Below, piece after piece: positions 32,248 to 41,683 of a stretch of 43,935 nucleotides of DNA. The notes below the pieces were generated by a model. It saw only the letters and a list, made by a program, of their open reading frames with translations. It was not told the origin of the DNA and did no database searches. The position numbers were made by a program, and so were the translations under genes. Numbering within the stretch: the stretch's first letter is position 1; each line of letters opens with the position of its first letter. The stretch is from NCBI GenBank assembly GCA_024693845.1, contig JAILKJ010000032.1, forward strand, positions 1 through 43,935, read 5' to 3'. The DNA comes from Lachnospiraceae bacterium (lineage in GTDB: Bacteria > Bacillota > Clostridia > Lachnospirales > Lachnospiraceae).

Positions 32248-33951
32248 TCAGATACCTTTGTGATTATCGGGCACCTCTTCCTGCCCGTATCCCTGCACGT
32301 CTCCGAAAAACCTCTCGAAGAAATCCTGCAGGTCATCCTGATCATACCCGTAGCCTCCGTTATCGTAGGAATCGGGATCCTCCTGCTCATCGCGGTTAGG
32401 CATCTTGGGTCTGCCGTCTTCCTGAATTCCCTGATCCTCCTGCCGATCCTGCTCCTGATCGATCTGTTCTTCCTGCTCTCTCTGTTTTTCGATGGCTTCG
32501 CTCTTATCCAGGGTTACCTTAACGGTCTTCTCCTTATACTCACCGTCCTCCATATGCATGTAGGTAACCTCGATGCTCTCACCCTGCTTGTAATAACTGA
32601 TCTGCTCCCTAAGATCTGCGGGGCCGCTGATGCCGATGCCGTCAAAGGCCGTGATCACATCGCTCTTGGTAAGGCCTGCTTTTTCGGCTGCGCTGCCTTC
32701 TTCCACCTCTGCGATATAGGCGCCGCTGGGGATACCATAGGCCTGGCTTGCTTCCTGGGATACCTCCTGAACCGTTACGCCCAGGAATCCTGCTTCGTCA
32801 TCCTCTACCTTGGTACGGTCTGCTCTTTCGGTCAGCTTATCCAGAATGGGCAGTGCGGTATCGATGGGGATGGCATAACCCATACCTTCCACCTCTTCGG
32901 AAGCGAACTTCGCCGAATTGATACCTACCAGTTCGCCGTTCATGTTCAAAAGTGCACCGCCGCTGTTACCGGGGTTGATGGCGGCATCCGTCTGGATCAG
33001 GCTTGCGCACATATTCTCGATCTCTACCTTGCGGTCCAGCGCCGAAACGATACCGGTGGTTACGGAACGTCCGTAGCCCAGCGCATTACCGATGGCAACC
33101 ACCTGGTCACCTACCTGAAGATCATCGGAGGATCCTTTATCGATCACACGGATCTGATCCTTTACATCGTCCTTGATGTCACTCTTTTTCACAGAAACGA
33201 TAGCCAGATCGTTCTTGACATCCGTTCCTCTTACCTCAGCCGATACCACCGCATCCTCGGAGTCGTTGAAGCAGACGGAAACCTCTGTTGCGCCGCTTAC
33301 CACATGGTTATTGGTTGCGATGTAGAAGCACTCGTCATCCTCACTTAAGATGATACCGCTGCCTGCGCCCTCGGATTCATATCTCTGGGTGCCGAACATG
33401 CTCATAACCTCTTCCACACCCTTTACGGTAATGGATACGATGGAAGGCATGGCATCCTGACTGATCCGGGTGATCGAGGAAGTATTCTTGTTCGTTGTTG
33501 CGGTAAAAGCGTCCTTCTTCTCGCTCTTCTTTTCCTCGACTTCTTTTTCCTTCCCGGATTCGGTGCTTTCCCCGGTACTTTCCGTCCTTGCCTGCTCGCT
33601 GCTTTCGTTTTTACCGTTCCTGTGTATTGCCTTATTCCCCACTGCCGCTACTGCCAGGAAAACAAGGGCTGCGCACAGGCCGAATACCAGTCCGTTCAGA
33701 GCGCTTTTGGCGGTGGAACCCATGGGCTTTCGTGCCTTCTTTTCTTTTTTCTTCTTTTCGGCACTCTTTTCTCCTTCGGGACTGAGCTTCATTTCCGGCT
33801 CGGCAGTATTTTCTTTTTTATCCGTCTCCTCAAACCTGTATTCCGGTTCTTTGGACTCTTCTATCGCTCTCCAAAGATCCTCGGGCGCCGGACTGTTTTC
33901 CTGTACGCCGCCAAGATCCGTTTCGTCATATCTTCTCTCGTCATCTGTCAT
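32248..33951 (-). CDS. htrA: HtrA/DegP-type S1C serine protease, membrane anchored
   Basis: 567 aa, long for the family. A cytoplasmic charged region of about 80 residues precedes one membrane segment (85-105) and a Ser/Glu/Lys linker. The protease triad is visible: His216 (ATNNHVV), Asp248 (KNDLAIV) and Ser330 (NPGNSGGALL). One PDZ domain follows (PSGAYIAEVEEGSAAEKAGL...). The C-terminal 80 residues form a Gln/Glu/Asp-rich tail. By family it degrades or refolds damaged proteins outside the membrane. Ribosome site AGGAGG. It is divergent from the GH3 gene, with a 233-bp gap, and followed by a terminator. Confidence 0.95.
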   Translation of the reverse strand: MTDDERRYDETDLGGVQENSPAPEDLWRAIEESKEPEYRFEETDKKENTAEPEMKLSPEGEKSAEKKKKEKKARKPMGSTAKSALNGLVFGLCAALVFLAVAAVGNKAIHRNGKNESSEQARTESTGESTESGKEKEVEEKKSEKKDAFTATTNKNTSSITRISQDAMPSIVSITVKGVEEVMSMFGTQRYESEGAGSGIILSEDDECFYIATNNHVVSGATEVSVCFNDSEDAVVSAEVRGTDVKNDLAIVSVKKSDIKDDVKDQIRVIDKGSSDDLQVGDQVVAIGNALGYGRSVTTGIVSALDRKVEIENMCASLIQTDAAINPGNSGGALLNMNGELVGINSAKFASEEVEGMGYAIPIDTALPILDKLTERADRTKVEDDEAGFLGVTVQEVSQEASQAYGIPSGAYIAEVEEGSAAEKAGLTKSDVITAFDGIGISGPADLREQISYYKQGESIEVTYMHMEDGEYKEKTVKVTLDKSEAIEKQREQEEQIDQEQDRQEDQGIQEDGRPKMPNRDEQEDPDSYDNGGYGYDQDDLQDFFERFFGDVQGYGQEEVPDNHKGI

Positions 33952-34084
33952 GATTCCGTCCTCCTTCTGCCTTCCGGCCTCTTCCGATCCCGAAGAAAGT
34001 GGCCTGCTTTCATCGGTCTTTGGATCTTACAAAGCATACTCTAACTTCTGTTTGTTATGGAATTTTGTTAATTGTGTGAAGAAA

Positions 34085-34116
34085 TTGTGTCCTTCACAAC
34101 CTTCCTATGGTATGAT
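34085..34116 (+). promoter_or_regulatory. Putative promoter and operator of the GH3 gene
   Basis: A perfect inverted repeat TTGTG-N5-CACAA (34085-34099) overlaps the -35 position of an extended -10, TGGTATGAT (34108-34116). The layout suits a sugar-responsive regulator, but which protein binds it cannot be told from the sequence. Confidence 0.45.
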
Positions 34117-34154
34117 ATAGAGGATCCGCCAAACGCGGTAAGACCAATATCATC

Positions 34155-34172
34155 CGGATACACGGCTATCCG
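34155..34172 (+). promoter_or_regulatory. Leader hairpin next to the GH3 ribosome site
   Basis: CGGATA (34155-34160) and TATCCG (34167-34172) form a 6-bp stem with a 6-base loop. It ends one base before the AAAGGAG ribosome site of the beta-glucosidase gene and could affect mRNA stability or translation. Confidence 0.4.
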
Positions 34173-34184
34173 AAAGGAGCTACT

Positions 34185-36449
34185 ATGACAGAACAGCAAT
34201 TACAGCAGATCCTTGATTCTCTTACCATGGACGAAAAGATCGGCATGGTGCACGGAGCTTCCCTGTTTACCACAGCCCCCGTCCCGGACAAAGATATTCC
34301 GGCCTTTGTTTTTTCCGATGGTCCCATGGGCGTAAGACAGGAATTTGAGGCAAGCCGCTGGTACCCTATCGCAGGCAATGACGATTATGTTTCCTATCTT
34401 CCCTGCAACAGTGCTCTGGCTGCCACTTTTAACCGCGAGAGAGCTTACGAGACCGGGCAGGTCCTCGGACTGGAATCCCGGGGCCGCAGCAAGGATATGA
34501 TCCTGGCTCCCGGCATCAACATTCTCCGTTCCCCCTTATGCGGACGGAATTTTGAGTACATGAGCGAGGACCCGAGACTGACAGGCGATATCGTCGTTCC
34601 CTTCGTAAAGGGCGTTCAGGAATCCGACACCTCCGCCTGCCTTAAGCATTTTGTTCTCAATAACCAGGAGACCAAGCGCTACTTCTACAATGCTTCGGTC
34701 AGCGATCGGGCTCTCTGGGAGATCTATCTGCCCGCCTTCCGCGCAGCCATTAAAGGCGGCTGTCTCGGACTGATGGGTTCCTATAACTGCTATCACGGCG
34801 TATCTCTTTGCGAGAACCGGGAAATCCTCACCGAGCTGCTTCGGGAAGAATGGAAGTTCGACGGCATGGTGGTATCCGACTGGGGCGGCGTCCACGATAC
34901 CGTCAAGGCCGGCAACAGCGGCATTGATGTGGATATGCGGGTAACAAACGATTTTGACGACTATCCCATGGCCAACCCCCTGAAGGAGGCCATCAGACGC
35001 GGAGATGTTCCCGAGGAAGCCCTGAACGAAAAGGTGCTTCACATCCTCAATGTGATGAACCGTCTGCACATGCTTGACGGCAAACGCCAAAGCGGCCATA
35101 TCAACCTGGCATCTTCCCGCCAGAAGCTTCTGCAAACCGCAGAGGAATCCATTGTCCTGCTGAAAAATGAAGGCTCCGCTCTTCCTCTTAACGGAAAGAA
35201 GTTAAAGAAACTCCTTCTCATCGGCGACAATGCGGACAGAGCCCATGCATTAGGTGGCGGCAGCGCTGAGATCAAGGCTCTGTATGAGCTGACGCCCATG
35301 ATGGGACTGAAGATGCTCCTGGGAGGAAATTGCGAGATCGTATATGAACCCGGCTATTATAACGTGGTAAAGGGCAACGCCTGGGAGGAGGAAACCGCTC
35401 AGAATGATTTCGCTGCTCTCGGCTTCGGTGACGCCATTGCTCCCAGACAGGACAGAAAAGTAAATGACGAAGACATCCCCGCCCTGAATGCAAAATACCG
35501 TGAGGATGCCCTGAAGGCCTGCAAGGATGCAGATGCCGTTATTTTCATCGGCGGACTTAATCACGATCATGACGTGGAGGATCGTGACCGCGCCGATTAT
35601 CATCTGCCCTATGATCAGGATTCCCTGATAAACGATATCCTGGATGTTCGCCCTGATGCGATCATCACCCTGATCGCCGGATCACCGGTTTCCACGGAAA
35701 GCTGGATCGACAAAGCAAAGGCTGTGGTCTTTTCCTACTACACCGGCATGGAAGGCGGTCTGGCTCTGGCCGAGGTGCTTCTCGGACAGATCTGTCCCTC
35801 CGGTAAGCTGCCGGCAACTTTCCCCAAGGAGATCTCAGACAGCCCCGCTCACAAGCTGGCTGACTTCCCCGCTCTTCTGGGCGAAGATCTGGTTGCCGAA
35901 TACAAAGAGGACGTCTTTGTGGGATACCGCTACTTTACCACCGAGAATATCGAGCCCCGATTTGCCTTCGGACACGGACTCAGCTATGCGGAATTTGCCT
36001 ATGAGAACCTGCAGGTAGCTCCCGCTACCGACATCGGTTCCGATATTCCCGTTGCTCCCGGCTCGGACAAGCTGATGCCGCTGCAGGAGCTTCCCGCAAT
36101 CTTTACCGTATCCTGCGATATCCGGAATCTTTCCGATATGGCAGCCAAAGAGATCGTACAGCTTTATATCTCACCGCTGGACAACCCGGCTGATGACTCC
36201 ACTCCGGTCGGTGTCAGAAGACCTGCCATGGAGCTGAGAGGCTTTGATAAAAAGGAGATCGCCGCAAAAGACTCTGCCTCCTACCGCTTCGAGCTGACTC
36301 CCCTGGATTTCTCCCTGTATGATGAAGAGAGCCGATGCTATGTGGCTCCGGAGGGAGACTATGAGATCCGGATCGGTGCCGCATCCGACGACATCCGTCT
36401 TACGGCCGTCGTCCGGCTCGATGCTGATTACCGGATCTCCAGAAGCTGA
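34185..36449 (+). CDS. Glycoside hydrolase family 3 beta-glucosidase-type enzyme
   Basis: 754 aa, the only plus-strand gene. The GH3 barrel domain (1 to about 290) contains DGPMGVR, KHFVLNNQETKR (154-165) and MVVSDWGGVHD, where Asp232 is the expected nucleophile. The alpha/beta sandwich follows with GGGSAEIKALYE and GMEGGLALAEVLLG, then a fibronectin-III-like end (GYRYFT...FAFGHGLSYAEF; SDMAAKEIVQLYI). There is no signal peptide, so it should be cytoplasmic and act on imported beta-linked oligosaccharides; glucosidase against xylosidase or other specificity is open. No transporter or regulator gene lies beside it. Confidence 0.93.
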   Translation: MTEQQLQQILDSLTMDEKIGMVHGASLFTTAPVPDKDIPAFVFSDGPMGVRQEFEASRWYPIAGNDDYVSYLPCNSALAATFNRERAYETGQVLGLESRGRSKDMILAPGINILRSPLCGRNFEYMSEDPRLTGDIVVPFVKGVQESDTSACLKHFVLNNQETKRYFYNASVSDRALWEIYLPAFRAAIKGGCLGLMGSYNCYHGVSLCENREILTELLREEWKFDGMVVSDWGGVHDTVKAGNSGIDVDMRVTNDFDDYPMANPLKEAIRRGDVPEEALNEKVLHILNVMNRLHMLDGKRQSGHINLASSRQKLLQTAEESIVLLKNEGSALPLNGKKLKKLLLIGDNADRAHALGGGSAEIKALYELTPMMGLKMLLGGNCEIVYEPGYYNVVKGNAWEEETAQNDFAALGFGDAIAPRQDRKVNDEDIPALNAKYREDALKACKDADAVIFIGGLNHDHDVEDRDRADYHLPYDQDSLINDILDVRPDAIITLIAGSPVSTESWIDKAKAVVFSYYTGMEGGLALAEVLLGQICPSGKLPATFPKEISDSPAHKLADFPALLGEDLVAEYKEDVFVGYRYFTTENIEPRFAFGHGLSYAEFAYENLQVAPATDIGSDIPVAPGSDKLMPLQELPAIFTVSCDIRNLSDMAAKEIVQLYISPLDNPADDSTPVGVRRPAMELRGFDKKEIAAKDSASYRFELTPLDFSLYDEESRCYVAPEGDYEIRIGAASDDIRLTAVVRLDADYRISRS

Positions 36450-36475
36450 GCAGATAAAATCACAATATAACGTAT

Positions 36476-36505
36476 AAAAACGGGAGCCCGCCGGCTCCCG
36501 TTTTT
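36476..36505. terminator. Bidirectional terminator between the GH3 gene and the beta-helix gene
   Basis: The stem CGGGAGCC/GGCTCCCG (8 bp, loop CGCC) is flanked by AAAAA on the left and TTTTT on the right, so it works for both converging genes. It starts 27 bp past the GH3 stop. Confidence 0.9.
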
Positions 36506-36531
36506 CATGCTCTCTTTGGTTTGCTCAAACC

Positions 36532-37635
36532 TTATTTGTTCTTGTAATTCTTGTTCTTTTTCTTGGAAAGCTTCTTTACGCCCCAGATATACAGCGTATT
36601 CTTTTTCTTGGAGGCATAGAGCTTATTGCTTGTGATAGTTCCCTTCTTATAGCGGGACCCTGACTCCGACCATACCAGAACAGCCTGCTTATAGCCCTTG
36701 ATGGTATTGTTCTTGATGGTGAACTTGCCCAGTTTGCCACTGCCGTATATTCCCACATGGATACCGCTGGACTTGTTGTCTGTCGAACTCTTCTTCTTAG
36801 TGATCAGCTTACACTTTTCAACCGTGAAGTTTTTAACATTGTAAAGAACCAGTGCCTCGGTGGACATACCCGTGATCTCACAGTTCTTGATGGTGATCTT
36901 GTCATGGAACTTGTTGTAGTAATCTCCGTTCTTATTGGCACAGACACCTCTGTTACCCTTGATCTTACAATTGGTGATGGTAACGTTGCTGCAGGTAGCC
37001 CCGTTAATGAGATTCTTATGATACTGGTAGATCGTAGGTGCCGTCTCCTTGGCCGCCACGTCCATCTGGATCATTTCCTCCACGCTGTCCTTCTTAGGCT
37101 TGCCCTGAGCGGGGATATCACAGTTATCAATGGTCACGCCCTTGCAGCCTATGAGCTCGATGGCATGGCCCTCGTAGTTGGTGCAATAGATCTTCATATC
37201 GCTCATCTTTATGTTTTTGGCATTGATGAACTGGAAGGAACTCTTGGTATAGCCCTTGGTATCCACGAACTTCCAGGTACCGCCGTGAATGGTCAGGCTG
37301 TTTAACGCACCGTAATACTCCTTGTCACAGTTTCTTGCGATACCGCCCTTGCAGATGATGGTAGCACCTTCCGCTTCGATGGTCATATTGCCGGATACAT
37401 GAAGGGTACTGCGCAGATAATAAGTCTCGCCGCTCTTCAGCGTAACGGACCCCGTAGCATCCAGCTCATTCTGAATATTCACCCTGTCAAGATGGGGCCT
37501 GTCGGAGTTCTCTCCGACATAGCCGCTGGGCTCAACCACCCCTGCAAAAGCAGCGGACGGCAGCAACAGGCTGACAGCAGCGGCTGCAAATGCGCCCAGT
37601 ACCACGCGCTTTATACTGATCTTTCCGTGAAACAT
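36532..37635 (-). CDS. Secreted right-handed beta-helix repeat protein
   Basis: 367 aa from the ATG at 37635, which has a strong AGAGGAGG site 7-8 bp upstream. A signal peptide ends near PSAAFAG. The body is a parallel beta-helix: repeated N-x-T-I-x-N-C-x-I units such as NVTITNCKIKGN, KITIKNCEITGM, NFTVEKCKLI and KFTIKNNTIKGY. The C-terminus is very Lys/Asn-rich (KKLSKKKNKNYKNK) and may bind the anionic wall or cell surface. Pectin-lyase-like folds include lyases and glycosidases, but no clear catalytic set is seen, so activity is left open. Single-gene unit with its own promoter and a shared terminator. Confidence 0.8.
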   Translation of the reverse strand: MFHGKISIKRVVLGAFAAAAVSLLLPSAAFAGVVEPSGYVGENSDRPHLDRVNIQNELDATGSVTLKSGETYYLRSTLHVSGNMTIEAEGATIICKGGIARNCDKEYYGALNSLTIHGGTWKFVDTKGYTKSSFQFINAKNIKMSDMKIYCTNYEGHAIELIGCKGVTIDNCDIPAQGKPKKDSVEEMIQMDVAAKETAPTIYQYHKNLINGATCSNVTITNCKIKGNRGVCANKNGDYYNKFHDKITIKNCEITGMSTEALVLYNVKNFTVEKCKLITKKKSSTDNKSSGIHVGIYGSGKLGKFTIKNNTIKGYKQAVLVWSESGSRYKKGTITSNKLYASKKKNTLYIWGVKKLSKKKNKNYKNK

Positions 37636-37681
37636 ATGAATTACCTCCTCTCGGCCTAAGGCATCTTTTCCCATACAATAC

Positions 37682-37751
37682 AAAAGCTGCCTTTTTCTTC
37701 AAAAAAGTATGGAATGATTATACCATAATTTTCGAAAAAAAGACAGCTTTT
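37682..37751 (-). terminator. Long inverted repeat after trpA (probable terminator) enclosing a promoter
   Basis: On the minus strand AAAAGCTGTCTTTTT (37751-37737) pairs with AAAAAGGCAGCTTTT (37696-37682), 15 bp with one G-U, around a 40-base loop. It lies about 20 bp past the trpA stop and probably ends the trp transcript. The loop carries the -10 of the beta-helix gene. Confidence 0.6.
37717..37727 (-). promoter_or_regulatory. Extended -10 promoter of the beta-helix gene
   Basis: On the minus strand a consensus TATAAT (37722-37717) with a TGG extension lies about 80 bp before the start codon. It sits within the short inverted repeat TATGG-N10-CCATA, a possible operator. The -35 region (TGTCTT) is weak. 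Confidence 0.55.
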
Positions 37752-37769
37752 TTAGTATTCCTGTATCTG

Positions 37770-38546
37770 TTATGCCTCCAGCACCGCCTGCTTCATTTCC
37801 TTCACGTAGGCAGAAAGGGCGGGAGCCGCATTTTTACCGTCCCGAGCAACGATCTTAACAATGGCGCTTCCCACAATGGCGCCGTCGGAAATGGAGGACA
37901 TATCCTTTGCCTGCTGCGGCGTGCTGATACCGAAGCCCACGGCACAGGGCAGATCCGTATATTTGCGGATCGTCTCGATGGTCTCCTTCAGATTGGAGGA
38001 AAAGCTGGACCGCTCTCCCGTTACACCCATGGAAGATACCACATAGATATATCCCTCTGCGTCCCTGGCGATCTGTTCGATCCGATCCTCTGAGGTGGGT
38101 GAGATGAGACTGATCACATCTACGCCGTATTTCCGTGCCACCTCGGCCACCTCTCTCTTTTCCTCAAAGGGAACATCGGGGCTGATGAACCCCTCCACCT
38201 TAAGCTCTTTGCAGGTCTGAAAGAAAGCATCGTAGCCGTAGTGAAAAACGGGATTGATATAGGTCATGAAGATCAGGGGAATATCCGTCTTTTCCCGGAT
38301 CCTGCGGACCGCATCAAAGAGGTTTTCCATCTTAAAGCCCGCTTCCAATGCCCGCAGAGAAGCCTCCTGGATCACCGGTCCCTCAGCCGTGGGATCGGAA
38401 AAGGGAATGCCGATCTCGATGATATCCGCTCCCGCCTCAGCCATGGCAAGTACATATTCCACGGTATGGTCAAGATCCGGATCTCCCGCCGTTATAAACG
38501 GGATAAAGCATTTATGCTCCTTAAAGCAGTCTGTCAGTTTACTCAT
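37770..38546 (-). CDS. trpA: Tryptophan synthase alpha chain
   Basis: 258 aa TIM barrel. [17 protein letters not shown] opens the protein; catalytic Glu44 and Asp51 lie in [20 protein letters not shown]; the C-terminal phosphate loop is [13 protein letters not shown]. It cleaves indole-3-glycerol phosphate to indole, which is channelled to TrpB. The start overlaps the end of trpB by 8 bp. Last gene of the T-box controlled trp operon. Confidence 0.97.
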   Translation of the reverse strand: MSKLTDCFKEHKCFIPFITAGDPDLDHTVEYVLAMAEAGADIIEIGIPFSDPTAEGPVIQEASLRALEAGFKMENLFDAVRRIREKTDIPLIFMTYINPVFHYGYDAFFQTCKELKVEGFISPDVPFEEKREVAEVARKYGVDVISLISPTSEDRIEQIARDAEGYIYVVSSMGVTGERSSFSSNLKETIETIRKYTDLPCAVGFGISTPQQAKDMSSISDGAIVGSAIVKIVARDGKNAAPALSAYVKEMKQAVLEA

Positions 38547-39723
38547 GAAGATCCACCCCCTTATATCTGGCGATCGCCGCTACGTCCTTATCTCCCCTTC
38601 CGGAAAGGCAGACGATGATGCTGTCATTTTTATCCATGTCACCTGCGATCTTCATCACATGCGCCAGGGCATGTGCACTCTCGATGGCGCAGATGATACC
38701 CTCGGTCCTGGCCAGATACTCAAAGGCCTCAACCGCCTCATCATCGGTAACAGGCACATATTCCGCCCGCTTCGTATCATGCAGCCATGCATGCTCGGGT
38801 CCGATACCGGGATAATCCAGTCCCGCGGAGATGGAATATACCGGAGCGATCTGTCCCTGATCGTCCTGACAGAAATAGGACTTCATTCCGTGGAAGATCC
38901 CCTCCCTGCCGGTAGCGATGGTGGCTGCCGTCTCAGGAGTATCCACGCCTTTACCTGCCGCTTCGCAGCCGATGAGGCGAACCCCTTCATCGGGAATGAA
39001 ATTATAAAACATACCCATGGCATTGCTGCCGCCGCCCACACAGGCTACGACTGCTGCCGGAAGCTTGCCTTCTTTTTCCAGGATCTGCTCTCTTGCCTCC
39101 TTGCTGATCACCGCCTGAAAATCACGGACGATGGTGGGGAAGGGATGAGGTCCCATAACGGAACCGAGAACATAATGGGTATCCTCCACGCGGCAGGACC
39201 ATTCGCGCATGGCCTCGTTGACCGCATCCTTAAGGGTTCTCGTTCCCGTCTTTACAGGATGAACCTTGGCACCCAGCAGCTCCATACGATATACATTAAG
39301 AGCCTGTCTCTCGGTATCGTGCTCTCCCATGAACACCTCGCACTCCATACCAAAGAAGGCTGCCGCCGTTGCGGTTGCCACACCGTGCTGACCTGCACCG
39401 GTCTCGGCGATCAGTCTGGTCTTGCCCATTTTCTTGGCCAAAAGTGCCTGCCCCAGAACGTTGTTGATCTTGTGGGCACCGGTGTGGTTTAAGTCCTCTC
39501 TTTTCAGATAGATCTTCGCACCTCCCAGATCCTCCGTCATCTTTCCCGCATAATACAGAAGAGAGGGTCTGTTGGCATATTCATTGAGCAGTACATTCAG
39601 CTCCCTGTTGAAATCCGGGTCATTTTTGTAATGCTCATATTCTCTCTCGAGACGGTACAGCTCATTCATAAGCGTTTCCGATATGTACTGTCCGCCGAAT
39701 CTTCCGAATCTTCCTTTGCTCAT
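38539..39723 (-). CDS. trpB: Tryptophan synthase beta chain
   Basis: 394 aa PLP enzyme of the TrpB1 type. Lys85 in [11 protein letters not shown] carries [29 protein letters not shown] and the [12 protein letters not shown] phosphate loop are standard. It joins indole and serine. It follows trpC directly, about 30 bp away; trpF usually lies between these two genes and is absent. Ribosome site AAAGGAAAGG. Confidence 0.97.
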   Translation of the reverse strand: MSKGRFGRFGGQYISETLMNELYRLEREYEHYKNDPDFNRELNVLLNEYANRPSLLYYAGKMTEDLGGAKIYLKREDLNHTGAHKINNVLGQALLAKKMGKTRLIAETGAGQHGVATATAAAFFGMECEVFMGEHDTERQALNVYRMELLGAKVHPVKTGTRTLKDAVNEAMREWSCRVEDTHYVLGSVMGPHPFPTIVRDFQAVISKEAREQILEKEGKLPAAVVACVGGGSNAMGMFYNFIPDEGVRLIGCEAAGKGVDTPETAATIATGREGIFHGMKSYFCQDDQGQIAPVYSISAGLDYPGIGPEHAWLHDTKRAEYVPVTDDEAVEAFEYLARTEGIICAIESAHALAHVMKIAGDMDKNDSIIVCLSGRGDKDVAAIARYKGVDLHE

Positions 39724-39753
39724 ATCCTTTCCTTTCTCTGACTGCCGGCTGTC

Positions 39754-40548
39754 TTATCTGCCAAGCAGCCTGTCAAGCTCCGCTTTCTTGTCATTGCTCC
39801 GCATCAGGCTCTCGCCGATGAGTACGCCGTTTACCTTGTTCTCCAGTAGCCTTTTGATATCCTCCGGCTCCTTCATGCCGCTTTCCGAAACAAAGAGGAT
39901 CTCATCCGGTACCATAGACCTAAGCCGGATGGAATTGCCGATATCCACCGTAAAATCTTTCAGGTTCCGGTTATTAACGCCGATCACCCTGGCTCCCGCC
40001 GCAAGGGCCATTTCCACTTCCTTTTCGTCATGGGCCTCCACCAGAGCCGAAAGCCCCAGCTCATCTGCCTGCAGAAAGTATTCCCGAAGTCGTGATGTCT
40101 CCAGCAGCGAGCAGATCAACAGGACCGCCGAAGCGCCCAGGATCTTAGCCTCGCAGATCATATAGGGATCCACGGTAAAATCCTTTCGAAGTACCGGAAT
40201 GGCCACAGAGTCTGCGATCTGCTTCAGATATGCATCGCTACCCTGAAACCAGAAGGGCTCCGTAAGCACCGAAATGGCCGAGGCTCCTGCTGCCTCATAC
40301 TCCTTGGCGATATCAAGATAAGGAAAATCCTGTGCAATGACTCCTTTGGAGGGGGAAGCCTTTTTCACTTCACAGATGTAGCTCATGCCTTCCGCCGCCA
40401 GTGCTGTTTCAAAGTGGAAAAAGTGCTCTCCTTCCGCCTTTGCCAGGCTTTCCGCTTCCTCTCTCACCGAGGCAAAGGATCTTACCCTGCTCTTTTCTTC
40501 CACGCGCTCTACTGTTCTTGCCGCGATCTTTTCCAAAATGTTTTCCAT
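39754..40548 (-). CDS. trpC: Indole-3-glycerol phosphate synthase
   Basis: 264 aa TIM barrel. YICEVKKASPSKGVIAQDF, VLTEPFWFQGS, VLRKDFTVDPYMICEA and VIGVNNRNLKDFTVD are the family hallmarks. A single-domain enzyme: no phosphoribosylanthranilate isomerase is fused to it, which matters because trpF is missing from the operon. Ribosome site AAGGGGAG; the start is about 10 bp past the trpD stop. Confidence 0.97.
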   Translation of the reverse strand: MENILEKIAARTVERVEEKSRVRSFASVREEAESLAKAEGEHFFHFETALAAEGMSYICEVKKASPSKGVIAQDFPYLDIAKEYEAAGASAISVLTEPFWFQGSDAYLKQIADSVAIPVLRKDFTVDPYMICEAKILGASAVLLICSLLETSRLREYFLQADELGLSALVEAHDEKEVEMALAAGARVIGVNNRNLKDFTVDIGNSIRLRSMVPDEILFVSESGMKEPEDIKRLLENKVNGVLIGESLMRSNDKKAELDRLLGR

Positions 40549-40558
40549 ATATCTCCCC

Positions 40559-41575
40559 TTACCGGTTGCTGATCTCTACCAGTTTTTCCAGCGTCTGTGC
40601 AGCCTTGCCGCTGTCCAGGATCTCTCCCGCCAGCTTGATACCCTCAGCCAGGTCTGCAGCCTTCTGTCCGATCACCAGCGCAGCTCCCGCATTCATCAGG
40701 ACCGCATCTCTCTTATGCCCCTTCTCGCCTGCCAGGATCCTTCTGGTGATCTCCGCGTTCTCGGCAGGAGTACCGCCCTTCAGATCCTCCTTTGTGCAGC
40801 GCTGAAGCCCGAAGTCCTCAGGGGTGATTACCTTGGAACGGAACCAGCCGTCCTGGAATTCACAGATCTTGGTAGGGGCACTCATGGAGATCTCATCCAG
40901 CTTATCCGTACCGTATACCACCATGCCCCGCTTAACTCCCAGGTTCATCAGAACCTGTGCCAGGGGCTCTACCAGATAGTCGTCATACACACCCAGAAGC
41001 TGCATCGTAGGGGAACCCGGGTTCGTCAGAGGGCCCAGGATATTAAATACGGTCCTGAATCCCAGCTCCTTGCGGATGGCACCCACATATTTCATCGAAG
41101 TGTGATACTTCTGTGCGAAGAAAAAGCACATGCCTGCTTCCTTCAAAAGCTCCACACATTTTTCGGGGCTCTGGTCGATGTTAACCCCGAGAGCCTCAAG
41201 GCAGTCTGCCGTACCGCAAAGGGAGGAAGCCGCTCTGTTTCCATGCTTTGCCACCTTGATCCCCGCTGCTGCCGTTACAAGAGCGGAGGTGGTGGAGATA
41301 TTAAAGCTCTGTGCATTGTCTCCGCCGGTGCCCACGATCTCCAGAATGTCCATGCCCGTCTCCACCTTGGTGGCATGATCACGCATGGCTGCCGCACAGC
41401 CTGCGATCTCATCCGTTGTCTCGGCTCTTGCACTTTTGGTGGAAAGAGCTGCCAGAAAAGCCGCATTCTGGGTCGGCGTTGTCTCACCGCTCATGATCTC
41501 GTTCATGACGGTGTAGGCTTCGTCGTAGGTCAGATCCTCCTTGTTTACGATCTTTACGATTGCTTCCTTGATCAT
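40559..41575 (-). CDS. trpD: Anthranilate phosphoribosyltransferase
   Basis: 338 aa. The PRPP motif is [14 protein letters not shown], where most enzymes have GTGGDGxxTFNIST; [21 protein letters not shown] and the LGPLTNPG loop are standard. It joins anthranilate to PRPP. It is the first gene behind the tryptophan T-box, so trpE and trpG, which make anthranilate, must be elsewhere. Ribosome site AAGGAGG, 7-8 bp from the ATG. Confidence 0.96.
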   Translation of the reverse strand: MIKEAIVKIVNKEDLTYDEAYTVMNEIMSGETTPTQNAAFLAALSTKSARAETTDEIAGCAAAMRDHATKVETGMDILEIVGTGGDNAQSFNISTTSALVTAAAGIKVAKHGNRAASSLCGTADCLEALGVNIDQSPEKCVELLKEAGMCFFFAQKYHTSMKYVGAIRKELGFRTVFNILGPLTNPGSPTMQLLGVYDDYLVEPLAQVLMNLGVKRGMVVYGTDKLDEISMSAPTKICEFQDGWFRSKVITPEDFGLQRCTKEDLKGGTPAENAEITRRILAGEKGHKRDAVLMNAGAALVIGQKAADLAEGIKLAGEILDSGKAAQTLEKLVEISNR

Positions 41576-41640
41576 TGTGTTATCCTCCTTGCGTTGATAT
41601 GGTTTCGTTTATTCTCTTTTTATTTTGTCATGCGCATAAA

Positions 41641-41683
41641 AGAAAACGCCCCTGACAAATAGATCCACTATCTGTCAAGGACG
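41641..41683 (-). terminator. Intrinsic terminator of the tryptophan T-box
   Basis: On the minus strand CGTCCTTGACAGATAG and CTATTTGTCAGGGGCG form a long stem with a 5-base loop, followed by TTTTCT. It lies directly after the T-box sequence and about 65 bp before trpD, where it would stop transcription when tRNA-Trp is charged. Confidence 0.9.

Larger units (their letters stand above)
33952..34184. other. Divergent intergenic region between htrA and the GH3 gene
   Basis: It holds the start signals of both genes. Leftward, a possible -10 TATGCT (34038-34033) lacks a good -35. Rightward are the palindrome at 34085-34099, an extended -10 at 34108-34116 and a leader hairpin at 34155-34172. No further gene is apparent. 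Confidence 0.5.

Noticed and set aside
31657-33348. Plus-strand frame of 563 aa
   Set aside because: Antisense to htrA and the deacetylase, which have full catalytic motifs; hydrophobic run is an artefact of the reverse frame.
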